This document shows positions 32,255-41,193 of a stretch of DNA of 64,000 bases, in pieces (position 1 is the first letter of the stretch; each line of letters opens with the position of its first letter). The notes beneath the pieces are model-generated. The model made no database searches. It had not been told where the DNA came from and saw nothing but the letters and a program-made list of their open reading frames with translations. The stretch covers positions 1,984,001-2,048,000 of the forward strand of contig OZ242210.1 in the NCBI GenBank assembly GCA_965206315.1, given 5' to 3'. The position numbers and the translations under genes are program-made. This DNA comes from Bin16 sp965206315. GTDB lineage: Bacteria; Chloroflexota; Dehalococcoidia; Lucifugimonadales; Australimonadaceae.

Positions 32255-33418
32255 CTAGTTCCGCTCCGGCAGGTGGAAGAAGTCCACCGCGTTCTGGACG
32301 ATCATCTTGTGGACCTCGTCTTCCGGAACGCCCGTGAAGTTGTGCTCCATCACCATGTCCGAGTTCGGCCAGTCCGACTCCTGGTGCGGGAAGTCCGCGG
32401 CCCAGATGAGGCGGTTGACGTTCATATGGTGGCGCAGGTCGACCCCGGAGCGGTCCTGCTGGAAACCCCAGTAGAAGTACTCGTTGATGAGTTCGCTCGG
32501 CATCGCCTTGAGGGGGGTGAAGCCGTTCATCGTCTGCGCCCAGTGGATGTGGCGGTTGTAGCGCACGTCCGCGATCTCCAGGAAGAACGGCACCCAGCCG
32601 ATGGAGGTTTCGGCGAGGCAGACACGCAGGTCCGGGAAGCGGTCGAACAGGCCGGAGAGCAGCAGTTGCACCGCGTTCGTGCCGCCGCCCCGTGCGGCGA
32701 ACCGCTGCACTTGGAACGCGAGTTCCGTGGTTACGCGGTCGTCCTCAGCAGGGTAGTCGAGCATCTTGCCGCCGCGCTTGCCGGTCCGGTCGAGCTCGAC
32801 GTGGATGGATACCGGCATCTGCAGGTCGAGCGACGCGGCCCAGAAGCGGTCATCCTCCGGCAGGGGTTTGCCGCCGCCGTTGGGGAACGTCATCAGTTGC
32901 ACGCCGGTCAGCCCCACGGACTTGCAGTGCTCCAGCTCGGCGACGGCGTCGTCGATGCCGGTGGCGGGGATCGCGCCGATGCCGAGCAGGCGGTCTGGCG
33001 CTTCGGAGCAGTACTCCTCCCCGAGCCACGTGTTCCAGCCCCGGAAGAGCGCACGGTGGAGGGCGTCGTCCTTCACCTGCATCCAGAGGCGTGGGCCGCA
33101 GACGACGGCAGGGTAGAGTATCTCCGCATCGAGGCCGTCCTTCTGCTGCTCCTGCACGCGCTGTTGTGGCGGGCCGGTGCCGGGCGTGGACTCGTAGGTC
33201 TGTCCCCCGGGGTACCAGATGTCGCGTCCCTTGCCGCCGTAGAGGTCCATCGGGTTCTGGGTGGGGGGCAGGTCTTCCAGTTGCGTCGCGTCCGCTCCGG
33301 TTTCGAGCTTCACCGTTCGCGGAGCACGGTCGCGGAACGCGGGGTCGATGCGGTGCGTCCACCGTTCGTTCGCCACTTCCAGGTGGGAGTCACCGGAGAT
33401 GCGTTTGTAGGGAGCCAT
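32255..33418 (-). CDS. Amidohydrolase-2 family hydrolase
   Basis: This 387-aa protein opens MAPYKRISGDSHLEVANE (DSH motif) and has MPVSIHVELDRTG with a metal His, CLAETSIGWVPFFLEIAD, and the C-terminal IWAADFPHQESDWPNS carrying the Asp. AGGAGG precedes the ATG at 33418. It is related by motif to the gene at 16106. It is divergent from the ABC transporter operon. The long N-terminal loop with PGGQTYESTPGTGPPQQR is unusual for short members. Ring-derived carboxylic acids are likely substrates, by family only. Confidence 0.8.
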   Translation of the reverse strand: MAPYKRISGDSHLEVANERWTHRIDPAFRDRAPRTVKLETGADATQLEDLPPTQNPMDLYGGKGRDIWYPGGQTYESTPGTGPPQQRVQEQQKDGLDAEILYPAVVCGPRLWMQVKDDALHRALFRGWNTWLGEEYCSEAPDRLLGIGAIPATGIDDAVAELEHCKSVGLTGVQLMTFPNGGGKPLPEDDRFWAASLDLQMPVSIHVELDRTGKRGGKMLDYPAEDDRVTTELAFQVQRFAARGGGTNAVQLLLSGLFDRFPDLRVCLAETSIGWVPFFLEIADVRYNRHIHWAQTMNGFTPLKAMPSELINEYFYWGFQQDRSGVDLRHHMNVNRLIWAADFPHQESDWPNSDMVMEHNFTGVPEDEVHKMIVQNAVDFFHLPERN

Positions 33419-33557
33419 GGAACAGCCTCCTCTGCGTCACGACAGGGTCGGGCGCAGTATAGCCGTTCGTGGTCAGGGCGGCTCACCAGTACGGGTATGT
33501 TGCAGGGGCGCCGCAGACCGGTTATGCCTATCATACGGGGCATCAGGAGGAAGCCAC

Positions 33558-34484
33558 ATGGCATCAGCGGGCGAAGGTGCGACAAGAGCAGCCATCCACA
33601 CGAGTGGGCTGACGAAGTACTACGGCAGGAACCGTGGTATCGAGGACGTGGACCTGGACGTCAGGGAGGGCGAGGTCTTTGGGTTCCTCGGACCGAACGG
33701 CGCGGGGAAGACGACGACGATCAGGACGTTGCTGGATGAGATCAGGCCCACTGCCGGTACTGCGACCATCCTCGGCCTGGATACGCACCGGGACGCCGTG
33801 GAGATCCGAAGGCGCATCGGATACATCCCTGGAGACCTCGCGCTCTACCCGAACCTGACAGGCCGGGACACCCTGACGTACTTCGCGAACATGCGCGGCG
33901 GCGTCGACTGGTCCCATGTCGACGAGTTGGCCGAACGACTGGCTTCCGACCTCTCCCGGAAGGTCGGAGACCTGTCGACCGGCAACCGTCAGAAGGTCGG
34001 GATCATCCAGGCCTTCATGAACCGGCCCGACCTGCTGATCATGGACGAGCCGACAGCCGGACTCGATCCGCTGGTCCAGCGGGAGTTCCAGACGATGCTG
34101 CGCGAGGTGACTGCACAGGGGTGCACCGTCTTCCTCTCCAGCCACACGCTCTCAGAGGTCCAGCGAGTCGCGGACCGTGTCGGGATCATCAGGGACGGCT
34201 ATCTCATCACTGTGGAGTCGGTTGCGGAGCTGAGGTCGAAAGCGATGCGCCGGGTGGAGTTCGTGCTCGACTCGGAAGCGGACGCCTCGGTCTTCGAGAG
34301 CGTGGCGGGTGTGCGCAACGTCGTCGCAAGCGGCGCCCACGTCGAGATGTCGTTTGACGGCGACATGGGCGACCTCCTGAAGGCCGCAACCGACCGGTAC
34401 GCCGTGGAAGACATCAAGACGACTGAGACGGACCTCGAGGAGATATTCCTCACGTACTACCACACCGACGAGGAGGCCGGGTGA
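33558..34484 (+). CDS. ABC transporter ATP-binding protein
   Basis: This 308-aa ATPase has Walker A GPNGAGKTT, a signature LSTGNRQKVG (a variant of LSGGQ), Walker B LLIMDEPTAGLD, and switch His in FLSSHTLSEV. The C-terminal extension (about residues 220-308) is typical of CcmA/NatA-type exporters. GGAGGAAG precedes ATG at 33558. The permease starts in the overlapping TGATG, so the two form a two-gene exporter. Substrate unknown (antibiotic, lipid or peptide). Confidence 0.92.
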   Translation: MASAGEGATRAAIHTSGLTKYYGRNRGIEDVDLDVREGEVFGFLGPNGAGKTTTIRTLLDEIRPTAGTATILGLDTHRDAVEIRRRIGYIPGDLALYPNLTGRDTLTYFANMRGGVDWSHVDELAERLASDLSRKVGDLSTGNRQKVGIIQAFMNRPDLLIMDEPTAGLDPLVQREFQTMLREVTAQGCTVFLSSHTLSEVQRVADRVGIIRDGYLITVESVAELRSKAMRRVEFVLDSEADASVFESVAGVRNVVASGAHVEMSFDGDMGDLLKAATDRYAVEDIKTTETDLEEIFLTYYHTDEEAG

Positions 34485-36145
34485 TGGCGCTCTCCAGCAT
34501 ATCGCTCAAGGTGGCGCGAGACCGCTGGCGCGGTTGGGCGATCTCGGCGGCGAGCCTCACGCTGCTGCTCTTGTTCGGGATGGCGTCCTACAGGGAGGTC
34601 GACCTCAGCGTCTACACCGAGCTGCCGGAGGCGTGGCGTTCGTTGATGGGGATCGGGGACGACGTCGACGTCGGGGGCCTGGCGATCAGCTACGTCTTCG
34701 GGTCGTTCGGCGCCTTGGTTGTGGCCGTCATGGCGCTCGTCATGGGCAGCGCGGCGATCGCGGGTGAGGAGCGGAACGGCACCATGAACATCCTGCTCGC
34801 GAACCCCAGGAGCCGCACGCACGTCCTGCTGTCCAAGGCGCTGGCCCTCGTCCTGCTCACGGCCCTCGCCGTCGCCGCAATCTGGATCACGGTCCACCCG
34901 ATGGCTGCGCTGCTGAGCGTTGAGATCGGCGGCCTCGACGTGGAAGCCCTGGCGCTCCACCTGTACGTCAACGCCGTCTTCTACGGGATGCTTGCCCTGG
35001 CCATCGGCGCCGCGACCGGCAACCGGGACACGGCGACGGGCGCGGCGTCGGGCATCCTCGTCCTGTCTTTCTTTGCGGTGGGCCTCCTGCCCCTTGTGGA
35101 GGGACTGGAGGACCTGCGCAAGGCGTTCCCCTGGTACTACTTCGACGGCAGCGAGCCGGTCCACAACGGCATCGCATGGGGACACCTGGCAGCGCTGACC
35201 GCAGGGTCCATCATTCTCCTGGCCACCGCCGTGGTCGGGTTCAACCGGCGCGACCTGAGAAGCCAGTCCGTCGGCGCCTCGCTGCTGGACAGGGTCCGGG
35301 GCAACCCGCTCCTCAACAGGATGATCGGCCGGCTTGCCGGTTCAGCCAGGGTCTCGTCGATATGGGCCAAGACCGTCTCGGACTACCAGACCCTGCTCCT
35401 CGTCACGTCGGCCGCGATGTTCCTGGTCATGGGCGTCCTGCTGGGGCCGATGTATGCGTCGTTGCCGGAGGAAGCGAGGGCCGCGTTCCACGACTTCCCC
35501 GAGGAGCTGATCGCGCTCTTCGGAGGCGGGGAACTGGGCACGCCGGAGGGCTGGTACACGTTGGAGACGTTCGGCCTGATGGCTCCCCTTTCGGTCATCC
35601 TCGTCACGGCGATCATGGGCGCGGGAGCACTCGCCGGTGAGGAGTCGCGCCGCACGATGGCGCTGCTGCTGTCCAACCCGATACCACGGTCCCGGGTCGT
35701 GTTGGAGAAGGCCGCGACGATGGTGCTGTTCGGTATCGCCGTCGGGGTAGCCACGTTTGCCGGAGTGGCCCTCGGGTCGGTGCTCGGCGGTCTCGGGATG
35801 TCCATAGGCAACATAGCCGCGACGTCCGCCCTCCAGGTGCTGGTGGGCCTCGTGTTCGGCGCCCTTGCGCTGGCCCTGGGCGCCGGTCTGGGACGCACCT
35901 CGGCCGCCGTGTTCGGGGCTGCGGGTGCGGCGCTCGCCTTCCACCTCTTGACCTCGTTGACGGCCATCAACGACGGCCTTGCGGGCATCGCATGGCTGTC
36001 GCCGTTCCACTACTACCTGGGCAGCGACCCGCTCAACACCGGGATGGACTGGGGGAACGCCGCCGTTCTGATCGCGCTGTCGGTGGTTCTCTTCGGTCTG
36101 TCGTTCGTGCTGTTCCAGCGACGAGACATAAGGCAGAGAGGGTAG
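34484..36145 (+). CDS. ABC-2 type transporter permease, two-part
   Basis: This 553-aa membrane protein is built of two similar six-helix halves. Each half contains an ABC-2 motif: GSAAIAGEERNGTMNILLANP and ITAIMGAGALAGEESRRTMALL with LLSNPIPRSRVVLEK (shown in parts). Each half ends with ATP-binding-partner-like loops, PWYYFDGSEPVHNGIAWGH and PFHYYLGSDPLNTGMDWGN. A GTG at 34481 is an alternative start. It pairs with the overlapping upstream ATPase. Fused double permeases of this kind form one transport channel per polypeptide. Confidence 0.88.
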   Translation: MALSSISLKVARDRWRGWAISAASLTLLLLFGMASYREVDLSVYTELPEAWRSLMGIGDDVDVGGLAISYVFGSFGALVVAVMALVMGSAAIAGEERNGTMNILLANPRSRTHVLLSKALALVLLTALAVAAIWITVHPMAALLSVEIGGLDVEALALHLYVNAVFYGMLALAIGAATGNRDTATGAASGILVLSFFAVGLLPLVEGLEDLRKAFPWYYFDGSEPVHNGIAWGHLAALTAGSIILLATAVVGFNRRDLRSQSVGASLLDRVRGNPLLNRMIGRLAGSARVSSIWAKTVSDYQTLLLVTSAAMFLVMGVLLGPMYASLPEEARAAFHDFPEELIALFGGGELGTPEGWYTLETFGLMAPLSVILVTAIMGAGALAGEESRRTMALLLSNPIPRSRVVLEKAATMVLFGIAVGVATFAGVALGSVLGGLGMSIGNIAATSALQVLVGLVFGALALALGAGLGRTSAAVFGAAGAALAFHLLTSLTAINDGLAGIAWLSPFHYYLGSDPLNTGMDWGNAAVLIALSVVLFGLSFVLFQRRDIRQRG

Positions 36146-36229
36146 GCGTTCCGTCCGATAAGGTACGTCAACGGATGTCGCGTGGTATGCTCATTCAGAC
36201 GTTCTTCGGTCGGTCTGACGAGGGTAAAG

Positions 36230-36436
36230 ATGCGGCAAGTGGTTCTCCATCCGGGAGAGGACGGGTACTGGGTTGTGGAGTGCCCCAGCCTGCCCGGCTG
36301 CATCAGTCAGGGCGAGACCAAAGACGCGGCTATCGCCAATATCAAAGAGGCCATCAAGGAGTACGTGGCTGCTCTTGAGGAAGATGGTCTGCCGGTTCCC
36401 GAAGAGCGCTTCGAGGCACTAGTCGTAGCTGTATGA
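36230..36436 (+). CDS. hicB: HicB-family antitoxin
   Basis: This 68-aa protein shows the HicB fold motif: YWVVECPSLPGCISQGETKDAAIANIKEAI. It would neutralise the downstream HicA and may repress the operon. GAGGGTAAAG precedes ATG at 36230, and the longer frame from 36182 lacks such a site. It overlaps hicA by 4 bp (ATGA). There is no obvious separate DNA-binding domain. Confidence 0.9.
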   Translation: MRQVVLHPGEDGYWVVECPSLPGCISQGETKDAAIANIKEAIKEYVAALEEDGLPVPEERFEALVVAV

Positions 36437-36654
36437 GCGGACTGCCCAGGATTTCAGGGCAGGAGTGCATCGGGGCTCTCGTAAGGATCGGATTCTCTGT
36501 CAGACGGCAGCGCGGGAGCCATATCGTGCTGCGGCGAGATGATCCCTTCGCTCAACTCGTTGTTCCTGACCACAAGGAACTGGATAGAGGCACTCTGCGC
36601 GCCATCATCAGGCAGGCGGGGGTAGGAGTAGAGGAGTTCAACGAACTGCTGTGA
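36433..36654 (+). CDS. hicA: HicA-family mRNA interferase toxin
   Basis: This 73-aa protein has the double-stranded RNA-binding-like fold with the catalytic His30 in RQRGSHIVLRR. VVPDHKELDRGTLRAIIRQAGV is the typical C-terminal half. It lies behind its antitoxin, overlapping by 4 bp. The order antitoxin-toxin is one of the two known hicAB arrangements. GC content is lower than in neighbouring metabolic genes, in line with transfer. Confidence 0.92.
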   Translation: MSGLPRISGQECIGALVRIGFSVRRQRGSHIVLRRDDPFAQLVVPDHKELDRGTLRAIIRQAGVGVEEFNELL

Positions 36655-36669
36655 TTCCTGCCCTGACGC

Positions 36670-37545
36670 TCACCTCACAGAACCGGCATACGTCGCGTCC
36701 AGCGCGAGCATGTCCGACAGCCCCACCGTGTCGAAGCACTCCTGGATGCTGACCATGCGGTCGGCGACGAGGTGTGCCGTCGTGCCAGTCTCGCGCAGCT
36801 CCCGCATGAGGTCGGTCATCGTCCTGAGCGCGGCGAGCATCGCGCTGATGGGGAATATCACGAGCTTGAACCCCAGCGCCTCCAGCTCGGCGATAGGCAG
36901 CAGAGGCGACTTGCCCGTCTCGACGAAGTTGTAGAGCACCGGCACGTCGAACCGGCCGGTCACGTCCATCGCCTGCTCCCGCGTCTGTATCGCTTCGAGG
37001 AAGAGCACGTCCGCGCCCGCCGCGACGTACGCCTCGCAGCGGCGGAGCGCGTCGTCCCAGCCGGTGACGGCGAGCGCGTCGCATCGGGCGATGACCACGA
37101 AGTCGTCGTCCTCGCGGGCGTCGAGCGCGGCGTGGAGCTTGCGCACCATCTCCTCCTGCGGCACGACCCGCTTGTCGTCCAGGTGGCCGCAGCGCTTCGG
37201 CGACTCCTGGTCTTCGATGTGGATGCCTGCGACGCCCGCCCGTTCGTACTCGCGTACCGTGCGCTGCACCTGCAGCACGTCGCCGTACCCGGTGTCCGCG
37301 TCTGCGATGACAGGGACGCTCACGGTGCGGGCGATGGCTGCCGCGTTCGCGACCATCTCGCTCATCGTCGTGAGGCCGATGTCCGGGTAGCCGGTACGGG
37401 AGATGGAGGTGCCCGCGCCGGTCATGTAGACGACCGGGAACCCGGCGCGCTCGATGACGGCGGCGCTGAGGCAGTCGTACGCCCCGGGCGCAGGGACGAT
37501 GCCCGGCGACGCGAGCAGCTCTCGCAGGCGTGTGGTCGTTCTCAT
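36670..37545 (-). CDS. Isocitrate lyase/PEP mutase superfamily enzyme
   Basis: This 291-aa enzyme has VYMTGAGTSISRTGYPD, the metal-binding ADADTGYGD (near residue 81), GIHIEDQESPKRCGH with the catalytic Cys119 in KRCGH, and VIARCDALAVTGWDDALRR. The pattern fits 2-methylisocitrate lyase or oxaloacetate/carboxyvinyl-carboxyphosphonate-type members. GGGAGG precedes ATG at 37545. There is no propionate or phosphonate gene beside it, so the carbon-carbon bond it cleaves is unknown. Confidence 0.85.
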   Translation of the reverse strand: MRTTTRLRELLASPGIVPAPGAYDCLSAAVIERAGFPVVYMTGAGTSISRTGYPDIGLTTMSEMVANAAAIARTVSVPVIADADTGYGDVLQVQRTVREYERAGVAGIHIEDQESPKRCGHLDDKRVVPQEEMVRKLHAALDAREDDDFVVIARCDALAVTGWDDALRRCEAYVAAGADVLFLEAIQTREQAMDVTGRFDVPVLYNFVETGKSPLLPIAELEALGFKLVIFPISAMLAALRTMTDLMRELRETGTTAHLVADRMVSIQECFDTVGLSDMLALDATYAGSVR

Positions 37546-37641
37546 CGTTGGCCTCCCTTCCTTGCTCCCCGCGCAGCCTACCGTATCCGTGGAAGAGATG
37601 GGGTAAGCTGTCACCCACAGTTCGTCTGGTGATGTTCAACG

Positions 37642-38364
37642 ATGAGTGCGGATGCTGACTACTCTCCCGCCTTCTACGCGCGTCACGCGCAGCGTTACGC
37701 CGAGGTAGCTCACAACTTCATCCAGTCCGTCTATACGAACGCCTCCCACCCGGGACTCGCGAGTGATACCGACCTGATGGATCGCCTGCAGGAGTTGGTC
37801 CCTGCCGGGTCACGCGGGCTGGACGCTGGCTGCGGCGGGGGCGCCCGCGACGTCTTCCTCTACTGGCAGAAGGGGTACGACATCTACGGCGTGGACGCTA
37901 TCGAAGAGAACATCGCGGAAGCGCGCAGGCTGCATCCGGAGATCGCCGGGCGGGTGTCGGTCGCCGACCTTCGCGAGCCGCTCGGCTACCCGGACGCGTC
38001 CTTCGATTTCATCCTGTGCGACTCCGTCATCCAGCACATCGACCCCGAGACCGCGCTGGGCGTGACGCTGCCGGAGTTCGCCCGGCTCCTGAAGAAGGGG
38101 GGCGTCCTCCAGCTCATGTTCAAGGTCGGAAGCGGCGTAGCGACGGTCTACGACAAGGACTACGGTTCCGACAGGACATTCCGGCTCTATGACCCGGACG
38201 AGGTGCTCGGCCTCTTGGGAGACATGGGCCTGGAGGTCATTCCGGAGGAAGGCGCGAAGCTGGGCGGAATCATGTACTGCACCGACCCCAAGCCGATGGA
38301 GCATTGCGTTCTCTTCGCGCGCAAGGTCGTATCCCCTCTCCCCTTGGGAGGGGGTGCCGCGTAG
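37642..38364 (+). CDS. Class I SAM-dependent methyltransferase
   Basis: This 240-aa protein has motif I GLDAGCGGGARDVFL (near residue 54), the acidic end of strand 2 in DIYGVDAIEENI, motif II FDFILCDSVIQHID, and motif III LLKKGGVLQLMFK. The natural methyl acceptor is unknown. The last residues (VSPLPLGGGAA) and the stop come from a family B repeat at 38330-38379, so the original C-terminus may have been changed by insertion. Confidence 0.82.
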   Translation: MSADADYSPAFYARHAQRYAEVAHNFIQSVYTNASHPGLASDTDLMDRLQELVPAGSRGLDAGCGGGARDVFLYWQKGYDIYGVDAIEENIAEARRLHPEIAGRVSVADLREPLGYPDASFDFILCDSVIQHIDPETALGVTLPEFARLLKKGGVLQLMFKVGSGVATVYDKDYGSDRTFRLYDPDEVLGLLGDMGLEVIPEEGAKLGGIMYCTDPKPMEHCVLFARKVVSPLPLGGGAA

Positions 38365-38379
38365 CGGCGGGTGAGGGTG
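38330..38379. repeat. Family B repeat overlapping methyltransferase 3' end
   Basis: Inverse orientation: CCCCTCTCCCCTTGGGAGGG then GCGGCGGGTGAGGG. Confidence 0.6.
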
Positions 38380-38454
38380 CCCCGCCGCATTGACGCGGCT
38401 GCGACCCACCCATAGCCTACGCTCGTTCCTGAAGCCAGCCCGAGGAGGATGACG

Positions 38455-39096
38455 ATGGCCTACGACGCGCTCGACCCGAAGAAGACCGGACTCGTGTTCT
38501 TCGACATGCTCAACGTCTATTTCCGGGGCTCCAGCGAGGAGAACCAGCGCAGGATGGAGCCCATCGTGGCCAACTGCGTGAAGGTGCGGGATGTGGCGTC
38601 GGCGCTCGGCGTCCCGTCGTTCTACCCGAAGGCGGACCACCGGGCGGACGGGATGGACTCGGCGCTCATCTACTCCGACACGAACTACGCGCTGGAGCCG
38701 TGGCCGGACCCGGAGCAGGGCTTCACGGCGGCGTTCCGCAACGTGCACCACGGCAGCTGGACGTCCGAGGTCATCGACGAGTTGGCGCCGACGCCGGACG
38801 ATTACCTCATCCCCAAGCATCGGTGGAGTTCGTTCCACCAGACGCACCTGCAGTTGAGCCTGCGCACGCGAGGCATCGACACCATCGTCCTGTTCGGCGG
38901 CGCGATCCACATCGGCGTCGCGAGCACGGCCTACTCGGCGCGGGACCTCGACTTCAACATCGTGGTCGTCAGCGACGCCTGCTCCGGCCCGGACGAGAAC
39001 CTCAAACTGTTCATGGAGCGCATCTTCCCCATCTTCGCGCGCGTCCGCACCGCCGACGAGGTCGTGGAGATGTTCCGCCGCGGCGCGACGATCTAG
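38455..39096 (+). CDS. Isochorismatase-fold hydrolase
   Basis: This 213-aa protein has the Asp of the triad in TGLVFFDMLNVYF, the Lys in DYLIPKHRWSSF, and the cis-peptide region in LFGGAIHIGVASTAYSARD. In cysteine hydrolases of the fold the residue before VxxTA is Cys; here it is Gly, as in true isochorismatases such as PhzD. So vinyl-ether or ring-adduct hydrolysis is more likely than amide hydrolysis. AGGAGG is 7 nt before ATG at 38455; the ATG at 38449 is too close to it. It converges with the sugar dehydrogenase gene (4-bp overlap). Confidence 0.78.
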   Translation: MAYDALDPKKTGLVFFDMLNVYFRGSSEENQRRMEPIVANCVKVRDVASALGVPSFYPKADHRADGMDSALIYSDTNYALEPWPDPEQGFTAAFRNVHHGSWTSEVIDELAPTPDDYLIPKHRWSSFHQTHLQLSLRTRGIDTIVLFGGAIHIGVASTAYSARDLDFNIVVVSDACSGPDENLKLFMERIFPIFARVRTADEVVEMFRRGATI

Positions 39097-40568
39097 CGCC
39101 TTCCCCTCCTCGACCGCCGCCCGGCGCAGACGAGCGCGCCCGCGAGCGCGGCCACCGCCGCGATCGCCGCCACGACTGTCCAGGCGGCCCCGTCCGATGC
39201 CATCGCGGGCATGTGCGTTCCACTGGCAGGCTCCGCCGTTGGCGTGGGGCCGGTGTCGGGCGTGCCGGTGGGCGTGGGCAGGGGAGTGTCTGACCTCCTC
39301 TCCCTTGAGGGGAGAGGGCTGGGGAGAGGGTGAACCGGCGGGGTGGAGCGGGGTTCTGCAGAGGTTGCTGTCGGTGTCCGCGTAGGCGTTGCAGTCGGCG
39401 TCGCCTGTCCCGGCGGCCCCGCGAACCTGTAGATGCCGCCGTCGAACCCGAGCACGTAGACCTCGCCTGCTTCGTCCTCGCCGAACGACGGTATCTGGAA
39501 CTCCGCGCGGGCGAGCTGCGCCTGCTCCGTGACGCGCTCGCCGTCCCACCGCAGTCCCCAGATACGCCCGGAGCAGAAGTCCGCGTACAGGTAGACGCCC
39601 TGCAACTCCGGCAGGCGCTGCCCGCGATAAACGTAGCCGCCCGTGATGGAGCAACCCGCGTCGCGGCCGTACTCGACGACTGGCGCTTCGAAGGCGTCAG
39701 GGTCGCACGCAGGTCGGAAGCAGCGCGAGCCCTCCATCTCGTTCCATCCGTAGTTGCCGCCGCGCCGTACGATGTCGACCTCCTCCAGCGCGTTCTGGCC
39801 GACGTCGCCCGTCCACAGGTCGCCGGTCTCCCGGTCGAACGAGAAGCGCCATGGGTTACGGAGCCCGTACGCCCATATCTCGCCGCGAGCCCCGCTCTGC
39901 CCGACGAACGGGTTGTCGCCGGGCACGGGGTACGGAGCGCCGCCCTCCGGCTGCGTGACGTCGATGCGGAGGATGGTCCCGAGCAGCGTGCCGAGGTCCT
40001 GGCCGTGGCGTTGCGGGTCGCCAGCGGAGCCGCCGTCGCCCAGCGCGACATAGAGCATGCCGTCCGGCCCGAACTCGATCATGCCACCGTTGTGGTTGCG
40101 GTACGGCTGTGGCACTTCGAGCAGCACGGACTCCGATGCGGGGCTGCCCAGGCCGTTGCCGCCGACCTCGAACCGCGACAGCACCGACCGCCGAGGCGAC
40201 GCTGCGCTGTAGTAGACGTAGAAGCGCCCGTTCTCCGCGAAGGCGGGGTCGAAGGCGAGGCCCAGCAGCCCCTCCTCGTTCCCCTGGCGGCTCACGCGCG
40301 CGCTGATGTCGAGGAACACGTCCGCTCGCTCCGGCGTTGCGGGGTCGATGCGATGGATGACGCCGTGCTGCTCCACGACGTACACCTGCCCCGACCCGTC
40401 GCCCGCGTGCGTGAGCAGCACCGGCCGCTCGAACGTGAGCGCTGGGAAGACGCGCTCCAGCTCCAGCGCGGGCAGCGCGGCGTTGGGAGAGGGCGCAACC
40501 GCCGCCCACACGACGGCCGCGAGGAGCAGCAGGGCAGGGATCGGGAGTAGTCGGACGAACGGGCTCAT
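39093..40568 (-). CDS. PQQ-dependent sugar (sorbosone/glucose) dehydrogenase-like protein, membrane-anchored
   Basis: This 491-aa exported protein has an N-terminal signal segment (LLPIPALLLLAAVVWAAVA), then a six-bladed propeller of the glucose/sorbosone dehydrogenase family (VVEQHGVIHRID; EGLLGLAFDPAF; NHNGGMIEFGPDGMLYVALGD; IWAYGLRNPWRFSFD; RGGNYGWNEMEG; GGYVYRGQRLPELQG). A Pro-Thr linker follows, in which HPLPSPLPSRERRSD is encoded by a family B repeat (39296-39333), and the C-terminus is a transmembrane helix with a basic tail. It oxidises sugars or polyols at the cell surface by family. Confidence 0.85.
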   Translation of the reverse strand: MSPFVRLLPIPALLLLAAVVWAAVAPSPNAALPALELERVFPALTFERPVLLTHAGDGSGQVYVVEQHGVIHRIDPATPERADVFLDISARVSRQGNEEGLLGLAFDPAFAENGRFYVYYSAASPRRSVLSRFEVGGNGLGSPASESVLLEVPQPYRNHNGGMIEFGPDGMLYVALGDGGSAGDPQRHGQDLGTLLGTILRIDVTQPEGGAPYPVPGDNPFVGQSGARGEIWAYGLRNPWRFSFDRETGDLWTGDVGQNALEEVDIVRRGGNYGWNEMEGSRCFRPACDPDAFEAPVVEYGRDAGCSITGGYVYRGQRLPELQGVYLYADFCSGRIWGLRWDGERVTEQAQLARAEFQIPSFGEDEAGEVYVLGFDGGIYRFAGPPGQATPTATPTRTPTATSAEPRSTPPVHPLPSPLPSRERRSDTPLPTPTGTPDTGPTPTAEPASGTHMPAMASDGAAWTVVAAIAAVAALAGALVCAGRRSRRGRR

Positions 40569-40739
40569 AGGAGACGAGCGTACCATGAGATTCGACCTCC
40601 CACCTCTCCTGGGGGAGAGGTCGACGCGCTTGCCGCGGCGGGTGAGGGCTGTCCCTCTCGGTTGCCGCAGTGCGGGGCACGCTCCTATCATGGAACCGTC
40701 CCCGCCGCGCGGGGCGACTCTCTCCCTGGAAGGCATCGC
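40569..40739. repeat. Family B repeat between divergent genes
   Basis: About 40596-40650 (CCCACCTCTCCTGGGGGAGA then GGCGGGTGAGGG). No gene. Confidence 0.55.
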
Positions 40740-41186
40740 ATGGACTTCAGCTACACGTACAAGGTCAACACCCCGCCCGACGCGCTCTGGGCGTTCGTGA
40801 CGGACATCCCCGCCGTCGGCATGTGCATCCCCGGCGCGTCGGACGTTGCGGAGTCGGACGGGTCGTACACCGGCACGGTGAAGGTGCGCGTCGGACCGGT
40901 CGCGCTGGGGCTCGTGGGCAAACTGTCGGTTGACTCGCGGGACGACGCCGCGATGCGCGTCTCCATGACCGGCGAGGGCGCGGACCGCAAGGTGCCGGGC
41001 AACGTGCGGGTGAAGATCGACATGGCGGTTGAGGACGCGGGCGACGGCGGGAGCAACCTCGTCGTGCACTCGGACGCCAACATCATGGGCAAGCTGGGCG
41101 AGTTCGGTCAGGGCATCATCAAGCGCAAGACGGACGGCATCATGCAGGAGTTCGGGCGCAACCTCACGAAGAAGGTCGGCGGCTGA
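40740..41186 (+). CDS. CoxG-like SRPBCC protein
   Basis: This 148-aa protein has the CoxG/START-like pattern: FSYTYKVNTPPDALWAFVTD, then MCIPGASDVAESDGSYTGTVKVRVGPV (in parts: CIPGASDVAE, KVRVGPVALG), and a C-terminal amphipathic KLGEFGQGIIKRKTDGIM. CoxG-like proteins bind membranes and assist molybdenum-hydroxylase-type dehydrogenases. No cox structural genes lie in the window, so its partner is unknown. Confidence 0.82.
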   Translation: MDFSYTYKVNTPPDALWAFVTDIPAVGMCIPGASDVAESDGSYTGTVKVRVGPVALGLVGKLSVDSRDDAAMRVSMTGEGADRKVPGNVRVKIDMAVEDAGDGGSNLVVHSDANIMGKLGEFGQGIIKRKTDGIMQEFGRNLTKKVGG

Positions 41187-41193
41187 GGGGCCT

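Noticed and set aside
36670..37545. Specific naming as PrpB or oxaloacetate decarboxylase
   Set aside because: KRCGH and metal motifs are shared across the superfamily, and no pathway neighbour decides between them.
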